12,578 bases of DNA from Thermoplasmata archaeon. Its GTDB lineage: Archaea > Thermoplasmatota > Thermoplasmata > GCA-020350865. Below the pieces are notes generated by a model. The model saw only the letters and a list, made by a program, of their open reading frames with translations. It ran no database searches and had not been told where the DNA came from. The position numbers and the translations under genes are program-made. The stretch is taken from assembly GCA_020351895.1 (NCBI GenBank), contig CP070672.1:3425757-3438334 (forward strand), read 5' to 3'. This document shows, piece after piece, positions 1 through 7,067 of the stretch; within the stretch, counting starts at the first letter, position 1, and every line of letters starts with the position of its first letter.

Positions 1-1364
1 CCGTCCACAACGTACCATTCGGGAAACTTATGGACCAAGATAGTTAAAAGTGAAGCCAATATGATAGATATTACAAAGGGGAGCATTAGGTTCGGTCCTC
101 CACCGAACGTTATGGTTGTGTACCTGTAACCATCCTCTGTACCCAAAATTATTTCTTTATTACCATCCTCCTCCAGGTCTGTACTTAGAAAACTGTACAC
201 GTTGTACTTGAATATTAAATAATAGTATTCTTTTTCGCTTTTTAGCAGATCCGGTGAAATATAGATATTGGTCTCGCCATCCTCTGTTTTCTCACCAACT
301 GCAATCACATCAGGGATCGAATCGTTTCGATTTGGAATAGAATAGTGCTCAAGATGCAAGGCCTTGATATCTTCAAACTTCGGTCCCTTTCTAACATGAT
401 CTGATGAAGAGACATTGAATAAATAAGGCCTTTCATCATCTACAGTAATGATATAGTCCTCGCCATTTGGATGGTTATAAACTGTCAAGGCCCTTATTTC
501 CTCCAATTCCGAGATTTCAAGTTCTATTTCATGGGTTGTGGAGTTTATGAGAGTTATAGTAGAGCTGTCTGCTGCCACAATCCAACCATCATCTGTTGCA
601 TCCAGGAATTCAATGCTTACCAAACTTGATGACAGGTTAATATCAATTGAAGGGCTGTAGAGCTCTAAAACCTCTACCGAACCTGTATCTTGTGTCCCGA
701 TAATCAACTCATTTATACTGTCACGGTTCAAATCTGCTCCTGTTATCACTGGAATATCATCACGAGTCGAGGAATATTCCATGGATTGATTGAACCCGTC
801 ATAAACCGTGACCGCTCCCGTGAACAACACGATCTCAGTTGAATCGTCTGCATCGTAATTCCCTATCAGTATCTGAGTGATATTTGCGTCGAGCTCTTCA
901 CTTTCCCACTCCAGGGTATGATTCTCGCTTTCATAGACCCTGATCTTATGATCCGAACAGCCTGCAACCACCTCAATGATGCCGTCATCGTCCACATCGG
1001 CTGCATTTAAGGCAGTTACAGAGAAGCCGATTTCATTGTATCCCCATCCATCATCAGAGGGCGGATACATAACGGCTATGGTGAGAGGTATGAATAAATA
1101 GACCATTGTCATGAAGATAGCAGCGAGAATAAGAATCTTGATGAACTTCTCTTTCTTGCGCTTTGCAATGATCAATATAACAAACGTGACGAGGAGGATT
1201 ATGCCCAGATACAGGAACGCGAAGCTTGGATTCTCTATGGTTTCCTTCCCCCCCAGGGCTTCGGCTTCCGCCTCGCTGTAAATGGGTGCTATGGCTAATG
1301 CGATGATCTGGACGATAACGAACAATAATCCCATTCCAATTACACTGTATATGTTATTTTTCAA
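1..1364 (-). CDS. Presenilin-like (A22/SPP_2) intramembrane aspartyl protease with a beta-propeller-like insertion, C-terminus beyond window
   Basis: Seen: an open frame of 454 codons runs off base 1. Residues 11-30, 48-68 and 73-100 are hydrophobic helices, with KRKKEK between helices 2 and 3 (positive-inside). A conserved-looking loop has ENPS near residue 44. A fourth helix (about 426-446) is followed by PEWYVVD (448-454). This pattern, including the PEWYV(V/I)D end of TM4, is that of archaeal presenilin homologues such as the crystallised Methanoculleus MCMJR1. The catalytic YD and GLGD motifs belong to TM6-TM7 and would lie outside the window. In place of the short TM3-TM4 loop there are about 320 residues (101-424) with FG-GAP/VCBS-like Asp motifs near 123, 171, 211, 255 and 396 and seven N-x-S/T sequons, so this part should be extracellular. 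Start: TTG at 1364 gives the usual N-terminus before TM1 and lies just downstream of a TATA box; ATG at 1334 is the alternative. Family call is firm; protease activity is inferred. Confidence 0.82.
   Translation of the reverse strand, partial: MKNNIYSVIGMGLLFVIVQIIALAIAPIYSEAEAEALGGKETIENPSFAFLYLGIILLVTFVILIIAKRKKEKFIKILILAAIFMTMVYLFIPLTIAVMYPPSDDGWGYNEIGFSVTALNAADVDDDGIIEVVAGCSDHKIRVYESENHTLEWESEELDANITQILIGNYDADDSTEIVLFTGAVTVYDGFNQSMEYSSTRDDIPVITGADLNRDSINELIIGTQDTGSVEVLELYSPSIDINLSSSLVSIEFLDATDDGWIVAADSSTITLINSTTHEIELEISELEEIRALTVYNHPNGEDYIITVDDERPYLFNVSSSDHVRKGPKFEDIKALHLEHYSIPNRNDSIPDVIAVGEKTEDGETNIYISPDLLKSEKEYYYLIFKYNVYSFLSTDLEEDGNKEIILGTEDGYRYTTITFGGGPNLMLPFVISIILASLLTILVHKFPEWYVVD
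93..1064 (-). other. Region encoding the FG-GAP/VCBS-like extracellular insertion of the presenilin-like protease
   Basis: This part encodes roughly residues 101-424 between predicted TM3 and TM4. Five segments follow the FG-GAP/VCBS pattern of an acidic Ca-binding-like loop and then a hydrophobic strand: DVDDDGIIEVVAG (123), DADDSTEIVLF (171), DLNRDSINELIIG (211), DATDDGWIVAA (255) and DLEEDGNKEIILG (396). The gap between 255 and 396 probably hides one or two degenerate repeats, which would make a six- or seven-bladed propeller; the blade number is a guess. Sequons at N148, N161, N192, N243, N274, N317 and N347 agree with an outside location. A ligand cannot be read from the sequence. Confidence 0.7.
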
Positions 1365-1393
1365 TAGACCACAGAAAACTGAAATAAACGGTT

Positions 1394-1404
1394 TTATATT
1401 TAAG
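1394..1404 (-). promoter_or_regulatory. TATA box for the presenilin-like gene
   Basis: The minus strand reads cttaaatataaaacc here, an archaeal TATA-like element. A start about 26 bases downstream would fall near 1370, making the TTG at 1364 nearly leaderless. The same AT block read on the plus strand (ttttatattt) could also serve the divergent kinase gene at 1471, though with a leader of about 45 bases; a weaker element, tttcttatttt near 1421-1431, is an alternative for that gene. Confidence 0.5.
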
Positions 1405-1470
1405 GGATTGGGTTGAGAACTTTCTTATTTTGCACTTAACTCTTTACTACTGAAGTTCATTCTGTATACG

Positions 1471-2205
1471 ATGTACTACTTAATCGCAAGGATGATCCCC
1501 TCATTTGGCACCGTTTTAGTGGTCAGTCCTATTAGTTTAATTGTCATACTTGTTACTGCCTATATAGCTGGCTATTTAAAACTCAGAAAGAAAATAAAGA
1601 CCAACTACACGAGAAAAGTCTTCCATTTCACAATCTTTTCAACAGCCGGTTTAATCGGTTTCTTCCAGGGTTTTCAGGGAGTAATTGTATTCGGCAGCTG
1701 GGCAGGGATTTTTATCCTAATTATCCTTCATTTAGGTGATGGAAACATATTTTACGAGGGAATGGCCCGAGAGCAGGATTCACCTCACAGGTCATTTTAT
1801 ATCATAGTGCCATTTATTTCCACTGCCATTGCAGGCATGTTGGATAACATCCTTTTTGGACAGATTGCCTTGATTGGATACCTTGTTGCAGGTTGGGGTG
1901 ATGCAGTTGGGGAGCCAATAGGGGTGAGATTTGGGAGACACAAGTATAAGGTTCCTTCTCGAAAGAAGGTGTTATGTTACAGGTCAGTGGAGGGAAGCAC
2001 TGCCGTGTTTCTCACATCCACATTGGCTTCTTTTTTGGTGATATTCTTGGTATTAGATGAACCCCTGTATGTAAGTGCCACAACGGCTTTCTTAGCCGGA
2101 TTGACCACGGCTTTAGTCGAGGGTTTTTCACCACACGGCGTGGACAACTTCACGACACAGTTTGCCTCATGTCTTGTGGCTTTTTCGATTCTGGCGATTC
2201 TTTGA
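1471..2205 (+). CDS. SEC59/DGK1/VTE5-type CTP-dependent lipid (polyprenol, phytol or diacylglycerol) kinase-like membrane protein
   Basis: This 244-residue protein is mostly hydrophobic, with about six to seven membrane helices. It carries the signatures of the dolichol kinase/phytol kinase/CTP:diacylglycerol kinase family (COG0170): TRKVFH at 47-52, the glycine-rich GWGDAVGEPIGVRFGRHKY at 141-159, RSVEGS at 171-176 and VEGFSPHGVDNFT at 216-228. Family members phosphorylate membrane isoprenoid alcohols or diacylglycerol, usually using CTP. In archaea plausible roles are phosphorylation of geranylgeraniol or dolichol for ether-lipid or N-glycan carrier metabolism; the substrate cannot be told from the sequence. 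It is divergent from the protease gene. The next gene has its own TATA box 75 bases downstream, so this one may be monocistronic. ATG 1471 is used; ATG 1492 would drop seven residues before the first helix. Confidence 0.82.
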   Translation: MYYLIARMIPSFGTVLVVSPISLIVILVTAYIAGYLKLRKKIKTNYTRKVFHFTIFSTAGLIGFFQGFQGVIVFGSWAGIFILIILHLGDGNIFYEGMAREQDSPHRSFYIIVPFISTAIAGMLDNILFGQIALIGYLVAGWGDAVGEPIGVRFGRHKYKVPSRKKVLCYRSVEGSTAVFLTSTLASFLVIFLVLDEPLYVSATTAFLAGLTTALVEGFSPHGVDNFTTQFASCLVAFSILAIL

Positions 2206-2226
2206 TTTCATTATAAGCACCACAAC

Positions 2227-2237
2227 AATAATATATA
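2227..2237 (+). promoter_or_regulatory. TATA box for thioredoxin reductase
   Basis: aataatatata lies 44-54 bases before the ATG, which predicts a transcript starting near 2258-2260 and a leader of about 20 bases. That leader contains GAGGTGG at 2270-2276, a good Shine-Dalgarno sequence four bases before the start codon, which supports ATG 2281. Confidence 0.55.
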
Positions 2238-2280
2238 CCAATCTGATATTTCCAATCCCGATTTGGGTTGAGGTGGTATC

Positions 2281-3198
2281 ATGGACTACGAATTGGCGAT
2301 TATAGGAGGTGGTCCTGCAGGATTTACGGCAGGAATATATGCCACGAGAGCAGGAATTTCGACTGTGCTTTTTGATATAGGTTATGGTGGGGGACTCATG
2401 GCACTTTCGCCTGAGATCGAGAACTACCCAGGATTTACGAGCATATCCGGTCTTGACCTCGCAGATAAGATGAAGGAGCATGTCGAAAAATACATGAACC
2501 TGAATTTCGGGGAGAGTGTGGAGAAGTTGGAGGTTTCAGAAGACGAGGTTAAAGTAACGACCTCGAAAAAAACATACAGAGTAGGGGCGATAATCATTGC
2601 TACAGGTACCGTACACAGGAAACTCGGAATCCAAGGGGAGGAGAATCTATCAGGAAAGGGTGTTTCCTACTGTGCAACATGTGATGGGCCTTTCTTTAAA
2701 GGTAAAAAAGTAATTGTAGTAGGTGGTGGAAACAGCGCCCTGATCGAGGCCATTGCCCTGAAAAACATGGGAATAGATGTGAGCCTGGTTCACAGAAGGG
2801 ATGTGCTCAGGGCAGAGGAGGCCTATGAAAAACAGGCCAAAGAGGTAGGGGTGAATGTTATCTACAGCACCCATCTGGATGAGATCAAAGGGGAGGATAG
2901 GGTGAAAAGTGTTATTCTCGACAATTTCAAGGATGGCACTCATCGAGAGATGGAGATAGATGCGGTATTCGTATCCATTGGAGAGGAGCCCCAAACCCAA
3001 TTGGCAAAACAAATCGGCGTGGAGCTGGATGAAAAGGGCTTCATTAAGACCGATAAAAACATGCGCACAAATATTAAAAGGGTCTATGCCGCCGGTGATA
3101 TCACAGGTGGATTGAGACAGATTGTAACCGCCTGTGCAGAGGGTGCCATTGCCGCTTTGTCATCCACAGAGGTATTGGGTAAGGTGTACCCTTACTGA
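2281..3198 (+). CDS. trxB: Thioredoxin reductase (NADPH), low-molecular-weight type
   Basis: At 305 residues this is the usual length for the bacterial/archaeal class of flavoprotein thioredoxin reductases, which pass electrons from NADPH through FAD and a redox disulfide to thioredoxin in the cytoplasm. Visible in order: the FAD-binding GGGPAG (9-14), the ATG motif (108-110), the active-site CATC (C131, C134) followed by DG, the second Rossmann motif GGGNSA (148-153), HRRDVLRA (171-178), whose arginines are those that bind the 2'-phosphate of NADPH in E. coli TrxB, and AAGDITGG (270-277), the FAD pyrophosphate site. The HRRxxxRA element is intact, unlike in Thermoplasma acidophilum TrxR, which does not use NADPH well. 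The start is fixed by a strong ribosome binding site. No thioredoxin gene lies nearby, so the partner is encoded elsewhere. Confidence 0.95.
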   Translation: MDYELAIIGGGPAGFTAGIYATRAGISTVLFDIGYGGGLMALSPEIENYPGFTSISGLDLADKMKEHVEKYMNLNFGESVEKLEVSEDEVKVTTSKKTYRVGAIIIATGTVHRKLGIQGEENLSGKGVSYCATCDGPFFKGKKVIVVGGGNSALIEAIALKNMGIDVSLVHRRDVLRAEEAYEKQAKEVGVNVIYSTHLDEIKGEDRVKSVILDNFKDGTHREMEIDAVFVSIGEEPQTQLAKQIGVELDEKGFIKTDKNMRTNIKRVYAAGDITGGLRQIVTACAEGAIAALSSTEVLGKVYPY

Positions 3199-3209
3199 GT
3201 TTATACAAG

Positions 3210-3221
3210 CCTATATATAGG
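3210..3221. promoter_or_regulatory. 12-bp perfect palindrome CCTATATATAGG downstream of trxB
   Basis: CCTATATATAGG is a perfect inverted repeat 12 bases after the trxB stop. Its core looks like a TATA box and its symmetry like an operator. It lies 150 bases upstream of the subtilisin gene, too far to be that gene's core promoter unless the leader is long. The function is unknown. Confidence 0.35.
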
Positions 3222-3290
3222 GTTATGTGGTTAAAATAGGTAATTACCAAAGAAAATATATATATACTAGGAGCATAGTGGTTAATTGAG

Positions 3291-3360
3291 GAGAAAATAC
3301 TCGATTAGGGCTTAAAAACTTGAGAAAATACTGTGATAAAATATGATACTAGAGAAAATA
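3291..3360 (+). repeat. Three direct repeats GAGAAAATA with 30-31 base period in front of the subtilisin gene
   Basis: GAGAAAATA occurs at 3291-3299, 3322-3330 and 3352-3360; the first two extend to GAGAAAATACT. A partial copy, GAAAATA, is at 3252-3258 (41 bases earlier) and a one-mismatch copy, GATAAAATA, at 3335-3343. Periods of 30, 31 and 41 bases are close to whole helical turns, so the copies would lie on one face of the DNA, as expected for a repeated regulator-binding site. A second pair, ATACTAG, occurs at 3264-3270 and 3346-3352. The region is AT-rich, so part of this could be chance. Confidence 0.5.
3311..3318 (+). promoter_or_regulatory. Possible TATA box and leader for the subtilisin gene
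   Basis: cttaaaaa here would place transcription near 3340 and give a leader of about 30 bases. The longer AT run tatatatata (3257-3266) is an alternative that gives a leader of about 80 bases containing all three repeats. GGTG at 3361-3364, six bases before ATG 3371, is the likely ribosome binding site. Confidence 0.35.
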
Positions 3361-3370
3361 GGTGTGTTGA

Positions 3371-6300
3371 ATGCGTAAAATTGTTTTCATGACTTTCTTC
3401 ATGACATTGATGCTTGTAATCTCTTTATTTACTGGTAGTGCAATTTCAAATAAGACAATAGAACTGAAAGAAGCCGCAAAAAATGATCCCAGCAGCCAAA
3501 ATTGGTGGGATCATTGGAATCGAGATATAAATCACAATGGCATCGATGATGTATTGGACGATATGATGGCTTCTAATCCTGAAACAGAGAGGACCAAGAT
3601 ATTCATAGATTATTCCGAGCATCCCGAAAAGGAAGACGTGGCCTTGCTTTCGAATTTCGACCTCGAAATCAGGTACATCTACAACATCATCGATACTGTA
3701 TCCGCAAGGGATGTTTTGCTCTCGGATATCGAGAAGATCTCAGGATTGCCTAAAGTTGTTATGGTGGAATATGAAGACGATGTTCATGCATTGTTGGATA
3801 TCAGTGCCAAAGCAGTAAAGGCGGAATATTCAGATGAATACACACCAAATACGGTGGACGAAATGGATATACTTGGCCGCGGCGTATCTGTAGCTATTTT
3901 GGACACCGGAGTTGATGACGGTCCAGCACCTGCCCCTCCACCCTATCACATTTCAGTAGATGATTTGGATGATGATATTGCCACAATCGATCCAAAGTTC
4001 ATAGCAGGCGTCGATGTTACCCATGTAGGGTGGCTTGGGGATGGAAGTTGGAATCCTGATGATGCCTTCGTCCCTGGCCATGGTACACATGTTGCCTCAA
4101 CAGCAATAGGAACAGATGCGGGAAGCGATTATAGGGGCATAGCCCCCCAGGCACGACTCGTTGATGTAAAGGTCATGGAGAGAGTCGGTACAGGTTCCAT
4201 GGCAGAGGTCATTCGTGGTATCGAATGGTGTGTTGAGCATAAGGACGACGACTTCGATGATGATGGCTTCGAAGATGGCATCGATATAATGAGCATGAGC
4301 ATTGGCGCAACATACAATAGCAATGGAGATGATGCGGCCTCCCAGGCCGTTAACGCGGCAGTGGATGCGGGTATTGTTGCAGTCGTAGCCATTGGTAACG
4401 ACGGATCAAATCGAGTTCCCCCTCCAGCCTCTGCAGACAAAGCAATTGTCGTTGGGGCCATAAACGATATGGGAACCATCACAAGAGACGATGATACCAT
4501 GTGGGGTAGCTCCAATTATGGTCCGAGAATGGATGATGGCGATACGGATCCAATGGATGAGCTAAAACCGGATGTTGTGGCACCAGGAGTCAATATCTTG
4601 GCAGCTAAATCCGGAACCTCAACAGTTTATGCCTCCTACTCGGGCACATCCATGGCAACCCCCCATGTCTCAGGGGTCATCGCCTTGATGCTGGAGGCAA
4701 ACCCGAATCTTACGCCTCAAGAAGTTAAAGATATATTACATGGTACTTCCGAAATGCCTCCCGGGGTTGACCCCTCAACAGAATACGATGATGTTTATAA
4801 TTTCAATTGGGGCTGGGGTATGGTGGATGCCTATGAAGCCGTAAGACTGGCAAAGCAGGAGGATACCAGTCCACCTCAAATATATGACGTGAATGTCGTT
4901 GATGTCAGTTCCACTACAGCCACCATTGAATGGCTCACAAATAAACCGAGCAACAGAATAATACATTATGGTGAGACCCAGAGCTTGGGTTCGGCCTGGG
5001 AAAACCTTAACATTTATGAAACCTCGCACACCATGACCATTGAAGGATTGAATCCAAATACAGATTATTATTTTAACGTGCTTGGGTACGACGAATACGG
5101 CAATGGTCCAGGGGAGAGCGGTATTCAAGATCCGTTTCATACCGATATTGTGCAAGATACGACACCACCAGAAATAGTAGAGGGACCAAGTGTACTCGGG
5201 ATCACCGACATCAGTGCTACAATATATTGGAAAACTGATGAGATCAGCGACAGCGTGGTGGATTACGGTTTGGATCCAACCTATGGAAATACGGAGAGCG
5301 ATTTAACGGATGTTGTTGATCACTACATAACCTTAGTTGGTCTGGATTCTTCAGAAGAATATCATTATCGTGTGCAATCCACAGATCCCAGCGGCAATCC
5401 AAAGTCCAGTTCGGATCATACATTCCAAACTGCATCAGAGCCCGATACCACCCCTCCAGAGATCACAGTAAAACCCGAGGCAATCGATATAACGGAGAAT
5501 AGCGCCGTTATCATCTGGGAAACCGATGAACCATCAACAACCCTTGTTAGATACGGGAAGACCACAACCTATGGCAATGAAACTGCAGATTCCACTCCTG
5601 TTTTAAAGCATTCAATAAAACTCACTGGCCTTGTGTCCTCAACAATCTATTACTATCAAATTGAATCCAAGGATACGAGTGGGAATGAAAAAATATATGA
5701 CGATGCCAACACAAGGTTCAACACAACAGGTACTCCCGATACAACAGAACCAAGTATCATTGACGGACCTGAAGTGACAATTCTGACTGACTCTATTGCA
5801 TCAATTGAATGGGAAACAAACGAAAAAAGCGACAGCACAGTGGAATATGGATTGGATACCGGGGACTACGGTCCTCCAGAAAGCTCCCCAGATTTTGTAT
5901 TTCTGCATAACATCACATTAACGGGTCTTTCTCCATCAACACCTTACCATTACAGGGTGAGATCAAAGGATAACAGCCCCAACGCCAACGAGAATATTTC
6001 TGAAGAATACACATTCACAACAAAGGCTCCTGCCGATTTAAAACCGCCCAAGATCCAGGCAGGACCCTATATCCTGGAGGTGGGTGAGGACACCGCAACC
6101 ATAGTCTGGACAACGAACGAGGAAAGCGATAGTACGCTTCATTATGGCACCACAGCAAGCTACGGCTTAATTAAAACCGATCCCTCTTTGGTAAAAGAGC
6201 ATAATGTAGTTCTGACAGACCTAAGTCCCTCTACTGAATATCACTACAAGATTAGCAGCACAGACGGATCTGGTAACAATGTTGAAAGCGGTGATTATGT

Positions 6301-7066
6301 CTTTACAACCCTGGATATTACGGTCCCCATAGAGATAGATTTTCTCAACCTGCAAAATGGACAGATAGTAAGCGGTGTTATAAATGTAGAGGGTACGGTA
6401 ACTGGTGGAAGAGGTAACATCGAGTGGATCAAATATAAAGTGGACAACGAAACATATCAAAACCTGGGCACTGGAAGCACATTCAGCATAGTGTTGGATA
6501 CAAAGACTCTATCGGAAGGAGAGCACACATTGTATGTTCAAGTCAAGGTGGGTGAAATGTCCATGCAGGAGGACGTAACCTTTTACGTGGACCAACAGGA
6601 TGAATCCAAAGAAGGAGACATGTTTTGGTTGTTTGTTTTCCTAATATTGGTGATTGTACTCGTGATGGTACTGGTGATTTCCAGATTAAGATCCGGGAGA
6701 AGAATCGAAGGAGAGGACTCAGGTTATGAACCCCTTGTTGCGACTTCCGAGGTTCCTTTCACAATGGACACCTTCCCAATGGATGATGCAGGAGGCATTG
6801 GATTCATACCAGATGAGCCACCACAAGATGAGCCACTTGGTGGAATATCTTTCATTCCCGATACAACAACTCTTTCATTTGAACCTGATATATCATTCAT
6901 TCCGGATAGGGAGCCGATTTCCTTTAATATAGCTGAAGAGGAGCCCATAGGTTTTGCAGTACTCGATACTGTAAGATGTCCGAAATGCAAGAAGATCTTC
7001 AATGCAGATATATCCAAGAAAATGGAGTGTCCTGAATGTGGTTTTGGTGCCGATCTCAGGAGATAG
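3371..7066 (+). CDS. Cell-surface subtilisin-like (S8) serine protease with five Fn3-like repeats, membrane anchor and C-terminal zinc ribbon
   Basis: The 1231-residue protein begins with a signal peptide (1-24). It has a Ca-binding-like DINHNGIDD near 53-61 and an inhibitor I9-like propeptide (about 75-140). The S8 domain (about 165-495) has a complete active site: D178 (ILDTGVD), H237 (GHGTHVAS), oxyanion-hole N343 (IGND) and S427 (GTSMATPHVSG), plus acidic Ca-binding-like stretches near 290-300. Five fibronectin-III/purple-acid-phosphatase-N-like repeats follow, starting near 498, 596, 692, 790 and 889, then an Ig-like domain (985-1080), a membrane helix (1085-1105) followed by RLRSGRR, a tail with IGFIPD/ISFIPD motifs, and a zinc ribbon (C1203, C1206, C1220, C1223). 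The protease should therefore face outward and the ribbon inward. Extracellular protein breakdown is the likely role. The cytoplasmic zinc ribbon is unusual for a secreted protease. ATG 3371 is supported by GGTG and the signal peptide. The stop is one base from the convergent macro gene. Confidence 0.93.
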   Translation: MRKIVFMTFFMTLMLVISLFTGSAISNKTIELKEAAKNDPSSQNWWDHWNRDINHNGIDDVLDDMMASNPETERTKIFIDYSEHPEKEDVALLSNFDLEIRYIYNIIDTVSARDVLLSDIEKISGLPKVVMVEYEDDVHALLDISAKAVKAEYSDEYTPNTVDEMDILGRGVSVAILDTGVDDGPAPAPPPYHISVDDLDDDIATIDPKFIAGVDVTHVGWLGDGSWNPDDAFVPGHGTHVASTAIGTDAGSDYRGIAPQARLVDVKVMERVGTGSMAEVIRGIEWCVEHKDDDFDDDGFEDGIDIMSMSIGATYNSNGDDAASQAVNAAVDAGIVAVVAIGNDGSNRVPPPASADKAIVVGAINDMGTITRDDDTMWGSSNYGPRMDDGDTDPMDELKPDVVAPGVNILAAKSGTSTVYASYSGTSMATPHVSGVIALMLEANPNLTPQEVKDILHGTSEMPPGVDPSTEYDDVYNFNWGWGMVDAYEAVRLAKQEDTSPPQIYDVNVVDVSSTTATIEWLTNKPSNRIIHYGETQSLGSAWENLNIYETSHTMTIEGLNPNTDYYFNVLGYDEYGNGPGESGIQDPFHTDIVQDTTPPEIVEGPSVLGITDISATIYWKTDEISDSVVDYGLDPTYGNTESDLTDVVDHYITLVGLDSSEEYHYRVQSTDPSGNPKSSSDHTFQTASEPDTTPPEITVKPEAIDITENSAVIIWETDEPSTTLVRYGKTTTYGNETADSTPVLKHSIKLTGLVSSTIYYYQIESKDTSGNEKIYDDANTRFNTTGTPDTTEPSIIDGPEVTILTDSIASIEWETNEKSDSTVEYGLDTGDYGPPESSPDFVFLHNITLTGLSPSTPYHYRVRSKDNSPNANENISEEYTFTTKAPADLKPPKIQAGPYILEVGEDTATIVWTTNEESDSTLHYGTTASYGLIKTDPSLVKEHNVVLTDLSPSTEYHYKISSTDGSGNNVESGDYVFTTLDITVPIEIDFLNLQNGQIVSGVINVEGTVTGGRGNIEWIKYKVDNETYQNLGTGSTFSIVLDTKTLSEGEHTLYVQVKVGEMSMQEDVTFYVDQQDESKEGDMFWLFVFLILVIVLVMVLVISRLRSGRRIEGEDSGYEPLVATSEVPFTMDTFPMDDAGGIGFIPDEPPQDEPLGGISFIPDTTTLSFEPDISFIPDREPISFNIAEEEPIGFAVLDTVRCPKCKKIFNADISKKMECPECGFGADLRR
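4862..6322 (+). repeat. Five tandem Fn3-like domain repeats of 96-99 residues within the subtilisin
   Basis: Units begin at 4862, 5156, 5444, 5738 and 6035. Most open with D-T-x-P-P, then carry A-T-I-x-W-x-T-(D/N)-E, S-D-S-x-V-x-Y-G, a H-x-I-x-L-x-G-L strand, and Y-H-Y-(R/K)-V-x-S-x-D-x-S-G-N. This is the fibronectin-III/purple-acid-phosphatase N-terminal pattern, common in secreted archaeal and bacterial enzymes. The units have diverged at DNA level, so they are old duplications and not a recent expansion. They probably act as a stalk holding the protease away from the membrane or as binding modules. Confidence 0.85.
6797..6955 (+). repeat. Short linear motif repeats (I/L)-(G/S)-F-x-P-D in the subtilisin's cytoplasmic tail
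   Basis: Six copies lie between residues 1143 and 1195: IGFIPD (1143), ISFIPD (1159), LSFEPD (1168), ISFIPD (1174), ISFNIA (1183) and IGFAVL (1193). They are separated by Pro/Glu/Asp-rich linkers. The segment is between the membrane helix and the zinc ribbon and is probably disordered, so the motifs look like repeated docking sites for a cytoplasmic partner. The partner is unknown. Confidence 0.6.
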
Positions 7067-7067
7067 C

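Noticed and set aside
1..1364. A plain secreted VCBS/FG-GAP repeat protein
   Set aside because: Three N-terminal helices and the final TM4 with PEWYVVD match archaeal presenilins, so the repeats are an insertion and not the whole protein.
2167..2481. 104-codon minus-strand frame over the trxB start
   Set aside because: It covers the trxB promoter and FAD-binding region, with Arg/Ser/Cys-rich shadow-like composition.
3199..3370. A small RNA gene (C/D box or other) in the trxB-subtilisin gap
   Set aside because: No C box (RTGATGA) with matching D box and no stable stem was seen; the AT-rich repeats fit a promoter region better.
4129..4515. 128-codon open frame on the minus strand within the subtilisin gene
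   Set aside because: It is antisense to the catalytic domain; composition (Ser/Met/Pro-rich) is that of a shadow frame and there is no family resemblance.
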